From: Marinobacter sp. THAF197a
Lineage (GTDB): Bacteria; Pseudomonadota; Gammaproteobacteria; Pseudomonadales; Oleiphilaceae
NCBI RefSeq assembly: GCF_009363275.1
Contig: NZ_CP045324.1
Coordinates: forward strand, 248,001 to 312,000
Length of the DNA stretch: 64,000 nucleotides
Reading direction: 5' to 3'
Of the stretch, positions 45,346-53,546 are shown piece after piece. Each line of letters opens with the position of its first letter. Positions within the stretch are counted from its first letter, which is position 1. Position numbers and translations under genes: made by a program. Under the pieces are notes generated by a model, which had not been told where the DNA came from, searched no databases, and saw only the letters and a program-made list of their open reading frames with translations.

Positions 45346-45774
45346 ATGGCGATCTGGACAGTAACCCCAAACCTGGAACACATGGCGGAGGCAAGTAAAA
45401 ACACCGCCGTCAGCCACATGGGTATTGAATACCTCGAAATTGGTGACGATTACGTGAAAGGCCGCATGCCGGTGGACCAGCGCACGGTTCAGCCGTTTGG
45501 CATCCTGCACGGCGGTTCCTCAGTGTTGCTGGCGGAAACCCTGGGCAGCATGGCGGCCAATTGCTGTCTGAAAGACAAGAACACCGTGGCGGTGGGGCTC
45601 GATATCAACGCCAACCACATTCGCCCGGTGACCGGCGGCTGGGTATACGGCACGGCCCGCGCCCAGCACATCGGCAGCACCACCCAGGTTTGGGAAATCC
45701 GCCTGGAGAACGAGCAAGGCAAGCTGACCTGCATCTCCAGGCTGACAATGGCGGTTACCAAGCGTCCCGGTTGA
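45346..45774 (+). CDS. Hotdog-fold thioesterase (PaaI/YdiI-like)
   Basis: 142 residues from the ATG at 45346, nine bases after GGAGA. The hotdog core has VQPFGILHGGSSVLLAETLGSMA, with the HGG and catalytic Glu of the YdiI/EntH/ComA type, and GLDINANHIRPVTGGWVYGTA. It hydrolyses an acyl- or aromatic-CoA or protein-bound thioester; the substrate is not evident. Its end overlaps the convergent zinc permease gene by about 20 bases. Confidence 0.9.
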   Translation: MAIWTVTPNLEHMAEASKNTAVSHMGIEYLEIGDDYVKGRMPVDQRTVQPFGILHGGSSVLLAETLGSMAANCCLKDKNTVAVGLDINANHIRPVTGGWVYGTARAQHIGSTTQVWEIRLENEQGKLTCISRLTMAVTKRPG

Positions 45775-46516
45775 TGGGTTTGCGCGCCAGCACCGCCACA
45801 CTGGCACAGGTGGCCATGGCAGCGATAACCACGGTTGGCCCGGTTGGCAGATCCTGCCAGGCTGAGATCAGAAGCCCCAGACTGTGGCCCGCCAGGCACG
45901 TGAGTATGGCGAAGACGATGCTGGTGCCACGCAGGTGTATCAGTAGCAGTGGGGCGGCAATCAATGAGGTGAACACCACGTAGATGCCGGCCAGGTCGAC
46001 CGTCAGTGTGATGGCGATAGCGAACATTGGCAGGAACAGCCACCCCCTGTAACTCTGCGGCAGGACGTATTGCCATACAAGCACGGCCAGTGCCAGCAGC
46101 ACCATCGGGCCCAGCGCCGTGGGTGTGGTCCAGAGCAGATCTCCGTTCAGGGTATGGGCAAGCCTCTGTGCGCCGTGGGGGTCCTGGCTTACCAGCAAGG
46201 TGGCCAGGCACGCGCCCAGTGCGTAGAGCAGGCCGATCATGGCTTCACGGTGACGGGTCAGATACCGTAAAACCAGGCTGACCAAGGTAACAGCCAGCAG
46301 AGCAAGGGCCAGGCTCCCGGAGAGGCTCAGGGCAGAGCCGCCGGCGGGTAATACGGTACCGACCAGTAAAATGCCCAGCGCCGCCCACTGGGCGATCGCC
46401 AGATCCGCAAATACCATACCCCGCTCAAGTACCCGGTTGCCCAGAGGCACCAGGGCGACTGCAGTCAGCGTGCTGGCGGTGAGTGCCGGCCACATCCAGC
46501 CCCACTCAGTCCACAT
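45755..46516 (-). CDS. ABC-3 family zinc permease (ZnuB/AztB-like)
   Basis: 253 residues and about eight hydrophobic segments, with ERGMVFADLAIAQWAALGI matching the ABC-3 permease motif and LAGIYVVFTSLIAAPLLLI in the C-terminal half. It should carry Zn2+ from the binding protein across the inner membrane. The start overlaps the binding-protein stop by about 11 bases. No ABC ATPase gene follows in the window: the next gene is convergent and unrelated, so the ATPase must be supplied from elsewhere. Confidence 0.85.
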   Translation of the reverse strand: MWTEWGWMWPALTASTLTAVALVPLGNRVLERGMVFADLAIAQWAALGILLVGTVLPAGGSALSLSGSLALALLAVTLVSLVLRYLTRHREAMIGLLYALGACLATLLVSQDPHGAQRLAHTLNGDLLWTTPTALGPMVLLALAVLVWQYVLPQSYRGWLFLPMFAIAITLTVDLAGIYVVFTSLIAAPLLLIHLRGTSIVFAILTCLAGHSLGLLISAWQDLPTGPTVVIAAMATCASVAVLARKPINRDAW

Positions 46517-47441
46517 TCGTTGGCTCCTGATGATTCAACAGTGTGTCGACGATCAGGTTGATAACTTGCGCCAGAGTCTCTTCACCCGGTTGGCCGGTGA
46601 CGGTGCCAGGTAGCACTCTCGCCGGTACCCCGGATTGTGACGATAACCACCGGGCCGGACGATCATCCTGATAGGAGGCAAGCATAATCACGCTGGCGCG
46701 AGCCAGGTCCGGGGTGGCCAGTACGTTCCGCAGGTGCGTGCTGCCGGGTGGTAACCCGGGTTTCGGCTCCAGGTCGGCAATGACCTCGATGCCCAGCCAA
46801 CGCAGCAGGTAATCGAAGGTGGAGTGTTGGGTAATCACACCGGTCCCTGTCAGTTGACGGGCCGCAGTGCGCCAGGATTGGCGGTGCTGGTTCCACTCTC
46901 CCCGCCACCGAATGTACCTCACTTGAATCTGCGCCTGCTGATCGGGGACCAGAGATGCGAGTCGCTCTGCGAGGGCACTGGCAACCAGGGGAATGGCGTC
47001 TGGAGACAGGTGCAGGTGCGGGTCGCCCTCTGGGTGGACATCCCCCATGCTGCGGTCAACGTGCTCATGACTCTGATGCAGCGGCGCATGGTCGGCGGCA
47101 AAGAACAGCCCATCGCTACCGGGCTGGATCTTGCGATTGGCCGCCCTTGAGATCAGCGAAGGTAGCCAGCCGGCTTCCAGCGACGCACCCGTGCACACGG
47201 CCAGGTCGGCTTTACGCATGGCGGCAATCAGGCTGGGCCGGGCCTCGATGTAGTGCGGGTCTTGCCAGGCGGTGGTCGCGGTGGTGATGTTTGCATCCGG
47301 CAGCAACACCGAGACCAGGCTGGCCCACTCCGGTTCGCAGGCGAACACATTCAGATTGGCGCTGGCCGGCATGCTGGCAAACGCCAGCAGCCAGCCAAAC
47401 GCCCACGCCAGGCGGTTGGGCTTAGAAATCATGGGCACCAT
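46506..47441 (-). CDS. Zinc ABC transporter substrate-binding protein (ZnuA/AztC-like)
   Basis: 311 residues with a signal peptide ending near MPASA. Start candidates are ATG 47441, GTG 47438 and ATG 47432. The ligand pattern of cluster A-I receptors is visible: WQDPHYIEARPS, GDPHLHLSPDAI, VITQHSTFDYLLRWLG and ASYQDDRPARWL. A His-containing loop (DHAPLHQSHEHVDRSMGDVH) lies at about residues 122-141, like the acidic/His loop that captures zinc in ZnuA. It overlaps the barrel gene upstream by 20 bases and the permease downstream, so all are in one operon. Confidence 0.88.
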   Translation of the reverse strand: MVPMISKPNRLAWAFGWLLAFASMPASANLNVFACEPEWASLVSVLLPDANITTATTAWQDPHYIEARPSLIAAMRKADLAVCTGASLEAGWLPSLISRAANRKIQPGSDGLFFAADHAPLHQSHEHVDRSMGDVHPEGDPHLHLSPDAIPLVASALAERLASLVPDQQAQIQVRYIRWRGEWNQHRQSWRTAARQLTGTGVITQHSTFDYLLRWLGIEVIADLEPKPGLPPGSTHLRNVLATPDLARASVIMLASYQDDRPARWLSSQSGVPARVLPGTVTGQPGEETLAQVINLIVDTLLNHQEPTNVD

Positions 47442-48543
47442 GAGCTCCGAAAGTCATCACGTATTGCAGGGTGACGGTGTTGTCGGCGTCCTCGAAACCA
47501 TGTGCGCTCTGGTGCGTGTACTGCAGACGCAGAGTCGAGAAGTGGGACCGGGACCAGGCCAGCATCACATCGGTTTCTTTCAGTTGCTGATCGTGGAAGT
47601 GGTCACCATGGGCTTCCTTGAGATCCACCCGGCCATAGCGGGCTCCGACAGACCACTGTGGGGTAAAGCGGTAGACAGCGGAGGTATACCAGCCCTGGTG
47701 GTAATCTGAGGAGCGGGCATGTTCGTTCAGTTCGTCCGCGTACAGGTATTCGCCGCTGAGCGTCAGCTGTTGCTGTCGGGTGTTGCCGTTAGGCGACCAT
47801 TTCCAGACCAGGTCGGCGATATAGAGGTTCTCGCCGGTGTAGGCGGCGGCATGGCTGTGGTCATGATCACCGTGGTCATGATCATGGTCATGATCGTGAT
47901 CGCCGTCATGGTCACCATGAACCTGGCGGTTGTTCAGATAGGACAGCCCGGCCTGCCAGCTTTGTGACACCCCAATGTCGCCACCGAAACGAGTGTTGAC
48001 GGTGTACACACCAATGTCTTCGTCACCTTCCGTCAGGCGATTGCCGTTGAAAGCTTCCGCCCCGATCTGCCAGAAAAACGGTGTGGGCATCAGCAGGTTG
48101 ACCCGCAGACCGTCGTCGAAGTAGTGGCTGCCCAGCAGAGCCCGATAGGCTGCGGGGCGCTCGACAAAGTTGTCCTCATGCATGTGGCGACTGTTCAGGT
48201 AACCGACCTGGGACAGGAATCGGCCGCCCCGAACACTCAGGTTCCAGGGCATGCCGGTGGTCTGCAGGTAGGCTTCTTCCAGTGCTACTTCGGTTTCGCC
48301 GTGATGTTCTTCCAAAACTGCAGTCAGGCGGCCTGTGAACAGGTCATCGATGGGCGCAGACAATGACAGCTCGGTGTGCCCAAGCCCAAAACCCTCGTCC
48401 CGGTGGGACAGCGCGGTGGCGTTCTGTTTGTAATAACCGTCCAGAACCACGCTGATGTCTGGGTTCATTTCATTGGCCTGGGCCGACGCAAATGGCATCA
48501 GCAAGGTGGAGAACAGGCCGGCTTGAAGGCGGGTAAAACGCAT
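47422..48543 (-). CDS. His-rich outer-membrane beta-barrel protein of the zinc operon
   Basis: 373 residues from the ATG at 48543 behind GAGGATT, with a signal peptide ending near ASAQA. The mature protein has alternating strand patterns (LSLSAPIDDLFTGRL, WNLSVRGGRFLSQVGYL, LTLSGEYLY, SVGARYGRVDL) and ends in Phe, typical of outer-membrane barrels. There is no TonB box or plug domain. A His/Asp repeat at about residues 208-231 (nucleotides 47851-47920) and further His clusters (EEHHGE, SHYF, HGDHFHD, FGAHGAHDF) suggest metal binding at the surface or in a loop. I infer a zinc-acquisition porin; I do not recognise a named family. Confidence 0.75.
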   Translation of the reverse strand: MRFTRLQAGLFSTLLMPFASAQANEMNPDISVVLDGYYKQNATALSHRDEGFGLGHTELSLSAPIDDLFTGRLTAVLEEHHGETEVALEEAYLQTTGMPWNLSVRGGRFLSQVGYLNSRHMHEDNFVERPAAYRALLGSHYFDDGLRVNLLMPTPFFWQIGAEAFNGNRLTEGDEDIGVYTVNTRFGGDIGVSQSWQAGLSYLNNRQVHGDHDGDHDHDHDHDHGDHDHSHAAAYTGENLYIADLVWKWSPNGNTRQQQLTLSGEYLYADELNEHARSSDYHQGWYTSAVYRFTPQWSVGARYGRVDLKEAHGDHFHDQQLKETDVMLAWSRSHFSTLRLQYTHQSAHGFEDADNTVTLQYVMTFGAHGAHDF

Positions 48544-48627
48544 GTTGAATCCTCGTACTGCTTGCATAGGAAATGGAGTCGGCGCCGGCGATGCGTTAAG
48601 CAGCCGGCGCGGTGTCATTGGTGTTGG

Positions 48628-49926
48628 TTAGTGAGCGTGATCGTGGTCGTGATCATCCATCAGGCCAAGCCAGACCAGGCTGGCGGCCTGGAAGTCCAGG
48701 GCGATGGTCCGCAGAACCTCCCGCTCATGGGTGTCGATTTCGATGATGGACTGACCGTCCGGTGTCAGTACAAACAGGCGGTCTTCGCTGGCCGATTCGG
48801 TAAACGCAACTTGGTCGTCCTCTGCCAGAGGCGCCATAACGTCCAGGGTGGCAACCAGTAGCCAGCTGTCGGCAGGGTCGAACAAGCGAAGCTTGCCGTC
48901 ATTACCGAACACGTAGAAGGTTTCGCCATGACCATCAAAACCCTGGGCAACGCGAGTGACGCCTTCGCCCAGAGTCAACTCCAGGTAGGGCTCGGCGTCT
49001 TCCGGGTTGATGACGAAAAGCTGGTTTCCGGCAACACCGACCAGGGCGTCGACGTCATGATGAGCAACCAGGGTGCCAATGCGACTGCCGTCGATCAGGG
49101 TTGGTGGGTTATCCAGTTTTTCCGCGGGGAAGGTATCGTCTTCCAGATCGATCACCAGCACACCATCGGAGCAGCCGAAGGCCAGGGCGTGGTGATTGGC
49201 TGCCGCGCCATGCAGGCGTGGGCATTGTTCAGCGTAGAGGTGTTCGTGTGTGAAACTGCCACCGTCCAGCTGGTACCGCTCAACTTCCGCCGGCAGGGTC
49301 GTATCGGTAATCGATGAATCACGACGGGTGACGAACAGGCGATCCCCTACCATCTTGGCAACGCCATGCATGTTGTTGTCGCGACCCAGAGATGCGACCT
49401 CACTGTTACTTTCCAGGGAGTGGTCGGAGAACACTGTCACCTTGGCGTTGGCCGCGCTGGCTGCGCCGTCGTAGAACACCACGCCATACTCTTCGCCGAG
49501 GGAATAGTGGGTGGGCCGGTGATCGTTCAGCGTCAGGCTCAGCATGGATGGCGTTTCCGCGTAATCATGCATGTGGTCGCCGTGGTCTTCGGTATAGAGT
49601 CCGCTGTCCACAAAGGACACCAGGTCATCTCCGCGCTGGATGACTACCCCATACCGTGCGTTGGGTGATCGGTACAGGCGGGGTGCCTCACCGTCCAGAG
49701 GGAATTGTTCCAGGATGCTTCCGTCGTCCAGGTCCATCACCTTGATCTGTGAGCCGGTGCTGTCATAAATGGCCAGGCGCCCGGCGGTATCGATCTCTGT
49801 GTGGTCGTGACCGTCACCGGAGCTGCTGCCGCCGCATCCAGAAAGCATAAGCGCTGAGGCTGCGACAATGGATGTAATGATCAGCCTTGGTGTTACCGGC
49901 TTTTGAGCGGGAGGTGCTAGTTTCAT
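48628..49926 (-). CDS. AztD-like zinc metallochaperone, lipoprotein
   Basis: 432 residues with lipobox LMLSGC (C31), so it is membrane-anchored, unlike soluble AztD of Paracoccus. The mature part opens with a GDGHDHTE His motif and then repeats of about 45 residues resembling a beta-propeller (LAIYDSTGSQIKVMDLDDG, FVDSGLYTEDHGDHMHDY, CPRLHGAAANHHALAFGCSDGVLVI). The DHGDHMHD segment and the Cys-bearing LHG/GC blade match the AztD family, a periplasmic chaperone that delivers Zn to the binding protein AztC. The C terminus is also His-rich (DDHDHDHAH). An AAAGGAG site precedes the ATG. It heads the operon behind a Zur box. Confidence 0.8.
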   Translation of the reverse strand: MKLAPPAQKPVTPRLIITSIVAASALMLSGCGGSSSGDGHDHTEIDTAGRLAIYDSTGSQIKVMDLDDGSILEQFPLDGEAPRLYRSPNARYGVVIQRGDDLVSFVDSGLYTEDHGDHMHDYAETPSMLSLTLNDHRPTHYSLGEEYGVVFYDGAASAANAKVTVFSDHSLESNSEVASLGRDNNMHGVAKMVGDRLFVTRRDSSITDTTLPAEVERYQLDGGSFTHEHLYAEQCPRLHGAAANHHALAFGCSDGVLVIDLEDDTFPAEKLDNPPTLIDGSRIGTLVAHHDVDALVGVAGNQLFVINPEDAEPYLELTLGEGVTRVAQGFDGHGETFYVFGNDGKLRLFDPADSWLLVATLDVMAPLAEDDQVAFTESASEDRLFVLTPDGQSIIEIDTHEREVLRTIALDFQAASLVWLGLMDDHDHDHAH

Positions 49927-49947
49927 TGAGTTCTCACTCCTTTGTTC

Positions 49948-49964
49948 ATGTTATAACGTTGCAT
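49948..49964 (-). promoter_or_regulatory. Candidate Zur box, weaker, upstream of the AztD-like gene
   Basis: ATGTTATAACGTTGCAT matches the recalled 17-base gammaproteobacterial Zur core ATGTTATANTATAACAT at 12 of 16 informative positions, including the full left half-site. It lies 22 bases upstream of the AztD start, a position suited to repression when zinc is plentiful. It is less symmetrical than the box at 50658. Confidence 0.7.
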
Positions 49965-49971
49965 TTAAAGT

Positions 49972-50610
49972 TCAGGATGAAAGCCAGTCGAGGCCAACAA
50001 TCAGTCTTGGGGTGCCATTCGGTTGCGGTGAACGGTGCACCAGTCCCCGGCCCTCATTGCCCTCCCATGCCTCGCCCTTCAGAAGGGCGACAGCGGCAGT
50101 GGGTATGGTTTGAATCTGATCTGAGGGAACGCTTTGCTCTGGCAGGGGGCCTTCACCAGCAGGACGGGCAACGAGGGGTTCGGGTAGCCACTCGGTTCCG
50201 GGCCCGCGGTAAGTGCAAAGCAGCCGCACCGGTACCCGATCCACATGAAATCTGGGGCACATAGTGTCAGCCAGAACATGTATGCGAAGACCTATCGCTT
50301 CAGGCTCAAATAGGCACTGATACATCTCTGCCAGCTCGTCGACATCGGCAATCCAGTGGTTGGAACCCTCGATATCAAGAGCCCACCCGGGCAACGCAGT
50401 GGCCGCACTTTGCCCACGTTCGAGGCTGACGAAACGCTCAAGGTTCCCCGCGCGGTTACAGAATTCATTTACGAATGCGGCCCAAAGGTTGTTCCGAGGT
50501 CTCTGCCAGACGGCCAGGTTAACGTTGTCACGGAGTATTTCCGCAAGGCACTGTACATTTTGCCCGTGGACACTCAGGGAGTGTTCGAGGTTATGAGGGT
50601 GTTGTGTCAT
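49972..50610 (-). CDS. DUF1826-family protein, zinc-starvation associated
   Basis: 212 residues from the ATG at 50610, eight bases behind AAGG; an upstream in-frame start is unsupported. The sequence (LPGWALDIEGSNHWIADVDELAEMYQCLF, DTMCPRFHVDRVPVRLLCTYRGPGTEWL) matches DUF1826, which has conserved Cys/His residues (MCPRFHVD) and is typically found in Zur regulons next to COG0523 GTPases. The biochemical role is unknown. It opens the zinc locus, with a near-perfect Zur box 47 bases upstream. Confidence 0.83.
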   Translation of the reverse strand: MTQHPHNLEHSLSVHGQNVQCLAEILRDNVNLAVWQRPRNNLWAAFVNEFCNRAGNLERFVSLERGQSAATALPGWALDIEGSNHWIADVDELAEMYQCLFEPEAIGLRIHVLADTMCPRFHVDRVPVRLLCTYRGPGTEWLPEPLVARPAGEGPLPEQSVPSDQIQTIPTAAVALLKGEAWEGNEGRGLVHRSPQPNGTPRLIVGLDWLSS

Positions 50611-50657
50611 TGCTAGAACCTTTTGGTCTGGCGAGAGAAGCCGAATCCGGGCTGACA

Positions 50658-50674
50658 ATGTTATGTTATAACAT
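50658..50674 (-). promoter_or_regulatory. Zur box, strong, upstream of the DUF1826 gene
   Basis: ATGTTATGTTATAACAT matches the recalled Zur core ATGTTATANTATAACAT at 15 of 16 informative positions; the inner TATGTTATAACATA is a perfect palindrome. It lies 47 bases before the DUF1826 start and in the intergenic region shared with the divergent solute-binding protein gene, so regulation of the latter is also possible. Confidence 0.85.
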
Positions 50675-50845
50675 ATGATTTGTGAAGGGCTGACACGAAT
50701 TGGCGAAACTGGTTTGAGGAAGTTGACCGGGGTTTGAGAGATATCAAGTTTTCAGCCTGCCGGTCGGCAGGATCGGTGATACACTCAATTTAGTTCATTT
50801 TATCAACCAGTTTGCAGCGGATGCGTTCTCGCATCAGGAGACTGT

Positions 50846-51682
50846 GTGTTAATCAAAGTGACGATTGGTGGGGCGATGACAAGGTTCGTGGTTGCCTGCT
50901 TGATGATGGTGTCGGTAAGCCATCACGGGGTTGCGGCCGGAGAGTCTGAAAGGTTCGTATGCACCACACTCGTGGCCAGTGGTAATCCTCAGTACCCACC
51001 TCTGCTTTGGCGTTCAGACCGGTCGCCCGGGGAGCTGGTTGGCGCTATACCAGCATTTTTGCGGGAGCTGACAGAGCCGCTCGGAGTTAAAGTTGAGGTT
51101 CGGGACAAGGGTTCCTGGGCCAGGGTGCAGCATCTTGCAAAGCTGGGTGATCTTGATCTCGTGGCCGGCGCCTTTATGACATCGGAGCGCATTGGTTATA
51201 TGGATTATGTGTTGCCGCCGATGACTCACTTACCCACCAGCGTCTGGGTGCCAAAAGACCGGCCTTTTGAGTATCGCCATTGGCCGGACTTGTTGATGAA
51301 GCGGGGCAGCACCCTGATCAACAACAGTTTTGGTCAGCGTTTCGATCAATACGCAAAAGCAAACCTGATGATCGAGGGGGTGCGCACGATAGAGCAGTCA
51401 TTCCTCATGGCGAGGGCGGGCCGAGTTGACTATGTGTTGTACGAGCAACTTCAGGGGCAGGTGAAACTCCAGAAGCTCGGGCTTGCCGGCGATTTTATTG
51501 CACTGGACCCACCGATTTCGAGGGAGGGGCTGTTCTTTGCGTTTCCGAAAGGCTCACCGTGCAATTCAGAATCCTTCAGGGAAGCTTTTATGGAACGGCT
51601 CTCGCACCTGACGGTGAACAGAAGATTGCCAGCGCTTATCGAGGAATATACGGCGCGGTACGTTGGCAATCAGGGCTTATAG
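50846..51682 (+). CDS. Periplasmic solute-binding protein (SBP family 3-like)
   Basis: 278 residues from GTG at 50846, five bases after AGGAG; an ATG at 50876 is an alternative. A signal peptide ends near GVAAG. The body (VGAIPAFLRELTEPLGVKVEV, LDLVAGAFMTSERIGYMDYV, LMARAGRVDYVLYEQL) follows the family 3 fold. No permease is nearby. Its promoter region contains the strong Zur box 170 bases upstream, but the box is nearer to the divergent DUF1826 gene. It may feed a sensor such as the adjacent PAS-GGDEF protein; this is speculation. Confidence 0.75.
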   Translation: MLIKVTIGGAMTRFVVACLMMVSVSHHGVAAGESERFVCTTLVASGNPQYPPLLWRSDRSPGELVGAIPAFLRELTEPLGVKVEVRDKGSWARVQHLAKLGDLDLVAGAFMTSERIGYMDYVLPPMTHLPTSVWVPKDRPFEYRHWPDLLMKRGSTLINNSFGQRFDQYAKANLMIEGVRTIEQSFLMARAGRVDYVLYEQLQGQVKLQKLGLAGDFIALDPPISREGLFFAFPKGSPCNSESFREAFMERLSHLTVNRRLPALIEEYTARYVGNQGL

Positions 51683-52636
51683 CGGTGCATCGAGGTTGAC
51701 CTGACAACGTCCAAGCTCTTTCGAGCGATAGAGTGCCCGGTCTGCTCTGTGTAGCAGGTCTTCCAGGCGCTGGTCTTGCCGCCCCAGACTGGTGATCCCG
51801 AAACTGGCGCTGATCTGGATTGCGCAGCCCCGATAATCTACTGTGAGGCTGGTCAGCGCACTCAGAAGTCGGTGAGCGGTATCCAGAGCTTCCTGCTCCG
51901 TGGTTTCCGGGAGCAGGAGTGCGAATTCTTCGCCGCCCATCCTGGCAAGGATGTCATAGTCGCGGATGTTCTCCCCAAGCGTTGAAGATACCTTGCGAAG
52001 CACCTCATCGCCCGCCTCGTGACCATGGGTGTCGTTGACTTGTTTGAAATGGTCGAGGTCCATCATGATCAGTGCCGTCGGGGACTGTTGTCGCAGGGCG
52101 CGGCTGAGTAGCTGATTGCCGAACTCAAAGAACGCCCGGCGATTCCTGAGCCTGGTCAGTTCATCCTCGAACGCGGCGGCCCGAGCCCGCTCGTGGGCTT
52201 CGTGTAACGCCAGCTCCATGTTCTTTCGTTCAGTTATGTCAGTTGCAATCTCCAGCCTCGCCAGCCGACCATCGGTCCACTGAATAGCCTGGTCCCGGCA
52301 CTGGTACCAGCGTTGGTCGAGCTGGTTCTGGAACTCCCAGACATGAGGTGCGTTGGCGGTGCCGTCATCGGCGACAAGCAGGTCATTCGTGCAGAAAGAG
52401 CAAGGGCCGTCGCTGTCTTGCAGCACCTGCCAGCATTTGCGGCCGTCGATGCTGCCCCAGATGCGGCGGCCGTAGGCATTCATGTAAAGTAATTCGTGGG
52501 TCTCGAAGTCAGATACATAAACCAGGGCATCGAGATTGTCGAGCACGGCCTGCAGGCCCTCGGCGGAGGTACTGGTGTCCGGAACCGGTTTTTCCGGTTG
52601 GGCGGGTAGGTTGATGGATGGTATCCCGGATCTCAT
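51677..52636 (-). CDS. PAS-GGDEF diguanylate cyclase with Cys-rich PAS
   Basis: 319 residues from ATG 52636; a GTG at 52708 would add 24 residues and neither has a good ribosome-binding site. One PAS domain lies at about residues 25-140. It carries a Cys motif, GRKCWQVLQDSDGPCSFCTN, a C-x10-C-x2-C pattern that could bind a metal or sense thiol redox state. The GGDEF domain has GGEEF at 234-238 and an I-site RDYD, so it should make c-di-GMP. It lacks membrane segments. It overlaps the end of the solute-binding protein gene by six bases, convergently. Confidence 0.87.
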   Translation of the reverse strand: MRSGIPSINLPAQPEKPVPDTSTSAEGLQAVLDNLDALVYVSDFETHELLYMNAYGRRIWGSIDGRKCWQVLQDSDGPCSFCTNDLLVADDGTANAPHVWEFQNQLDQRWYQCRDQAIQWTDGRLARLEIATDITERKNMELALHEAHERARAAAFEDELTRLRNRRAFFEFGNQLLSRALRQQSPTALIMMDLDHFKQVNDTHGHEAGDEVLRKVSSTLGENIRDYDILARMGGEEFALLLPETTEQEALDTAHRLLSALTSLTVDYRGCAIQISASFGITSLGRQDQRLEDLLHRADRALYRSKELGRCQVNLDAPL

Positions 52637-52801
52637 TGGTACTTTTGTCTTCGTTTGATTTTTCGCCAATGTGTTGCCGAGTATGGCGTCTTTGGCCGTC
52701 GCCTGCACCCGGAATCTGTCCTATTCTTCGGCTTGTACCTACGATTACCTGATGACTTCGGATGGTGTAAGTCAGAGATAAAATGTTTCAGGAGCAACGG
52801 T

Positions 52802-53476
52802 ATGGGGCATCGATCTTTGCCACTTTGGTGGTTGGCGTTTGCAGCGGCACTGATTCCCTTGCTGACAATTCACCTCACCTTTGCCGTATCGGTAATGGAG
52901 GGACATGTTTCCTGGTGCGTGCCGTACTGGGACAGCTGCACCAGTATCAGCCGAACCGGTCGCCACGGTACCGCCTATTTCATTTTTAAGGGGACCATGT
53001 TGCCGGCAGCACTGCTGGGGATTCTGTTCTGGTGGCTGAATGGTCTCTGGTTGCGCCAGCTTGGTGTTCAGGCTCGGCGCGTTGCCTGGATTCCGTGGCT
53101 CGGGTTGATTGCCTGTGCTGCCCTCGCCTTTTATACCCTGGCGCTGGGTCATGCCGGGGACGGTTTTAACCTGACTCGCCGTATTGGCGTTGTTCTGTAT
53201 TTTTCATTCACCTATCTGTGCCAGTTGCTGGTCAGCGCCTGCCTGATGAATCATCCGAGGTGGTACACCTCCGGCCTGCGCTTGTTGCGCCTTTGCCAAC
53301 TGACGCTGGCAGTGGGTATTCTTTCGGTGATTCTGACCGCGGTGGTGCCGGACTGGTATAGCCAGAAAGACGATGCCTTTGAATGGGTGCTGGCGCTGCT
53401 GATCAACCTGCACGCGCTCTGGCTGGCATTGCTGTGGCGGCGCAGCGGGTTCCGGGCGCGCCTGTGGGCAGATTGA
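52802..53476 (+). CDS. Small integral membrane protein, Frag1/DUF998-like topology
   Basis: 224 residues from the ATG at 52802, seven bases after AGGAG. About six hydrophobic segments are visible, with a conserved-looking WCVPYWDSCTSISRTGRHGT loop after the first helix. This PxxSxTG-type loop and topology resemble Frag1/DRAM/Sfk1 proteins, but the match is uncertain. Function unknown. The longer upstream frame overlaps the diguanylate cyclase gene and is not believed. Confidence 0.7.
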   Translation: MGHRSLPLWWLAFAAALIPLLTIHLTFAVSVMEGHVSWCVPYWDSCTSISRTGRHGTAYFIFKGTMLPAALLGILFWWLNGLWLRQLGVQARRVAWIPWLGLIACAALAFYTLALGHAGDGFNLTRRIGVVLYFSFTYLCQLLVSACLMNHPRWYTSGLRLLRLCQLTLAVGILSVILTAVVPDWYSQKDDAFEWVLALLINLHALWLALLWRRSGFRARLWAD

Positions 53477-53546
53477 CAGCCGCGGGGACAGCCCGGGCTT
53501 GTCTTGATAGACTGCTGCCCAAACGAACTTTTCAGAGCCTTCCTTC

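Noticed and set aside
47851..47920. Short tandem repeats that could suggest a CRISPR or satellite array
   Set aside because: Units are only about six bases, without spacers, and are explained by a His/Asp coding run.
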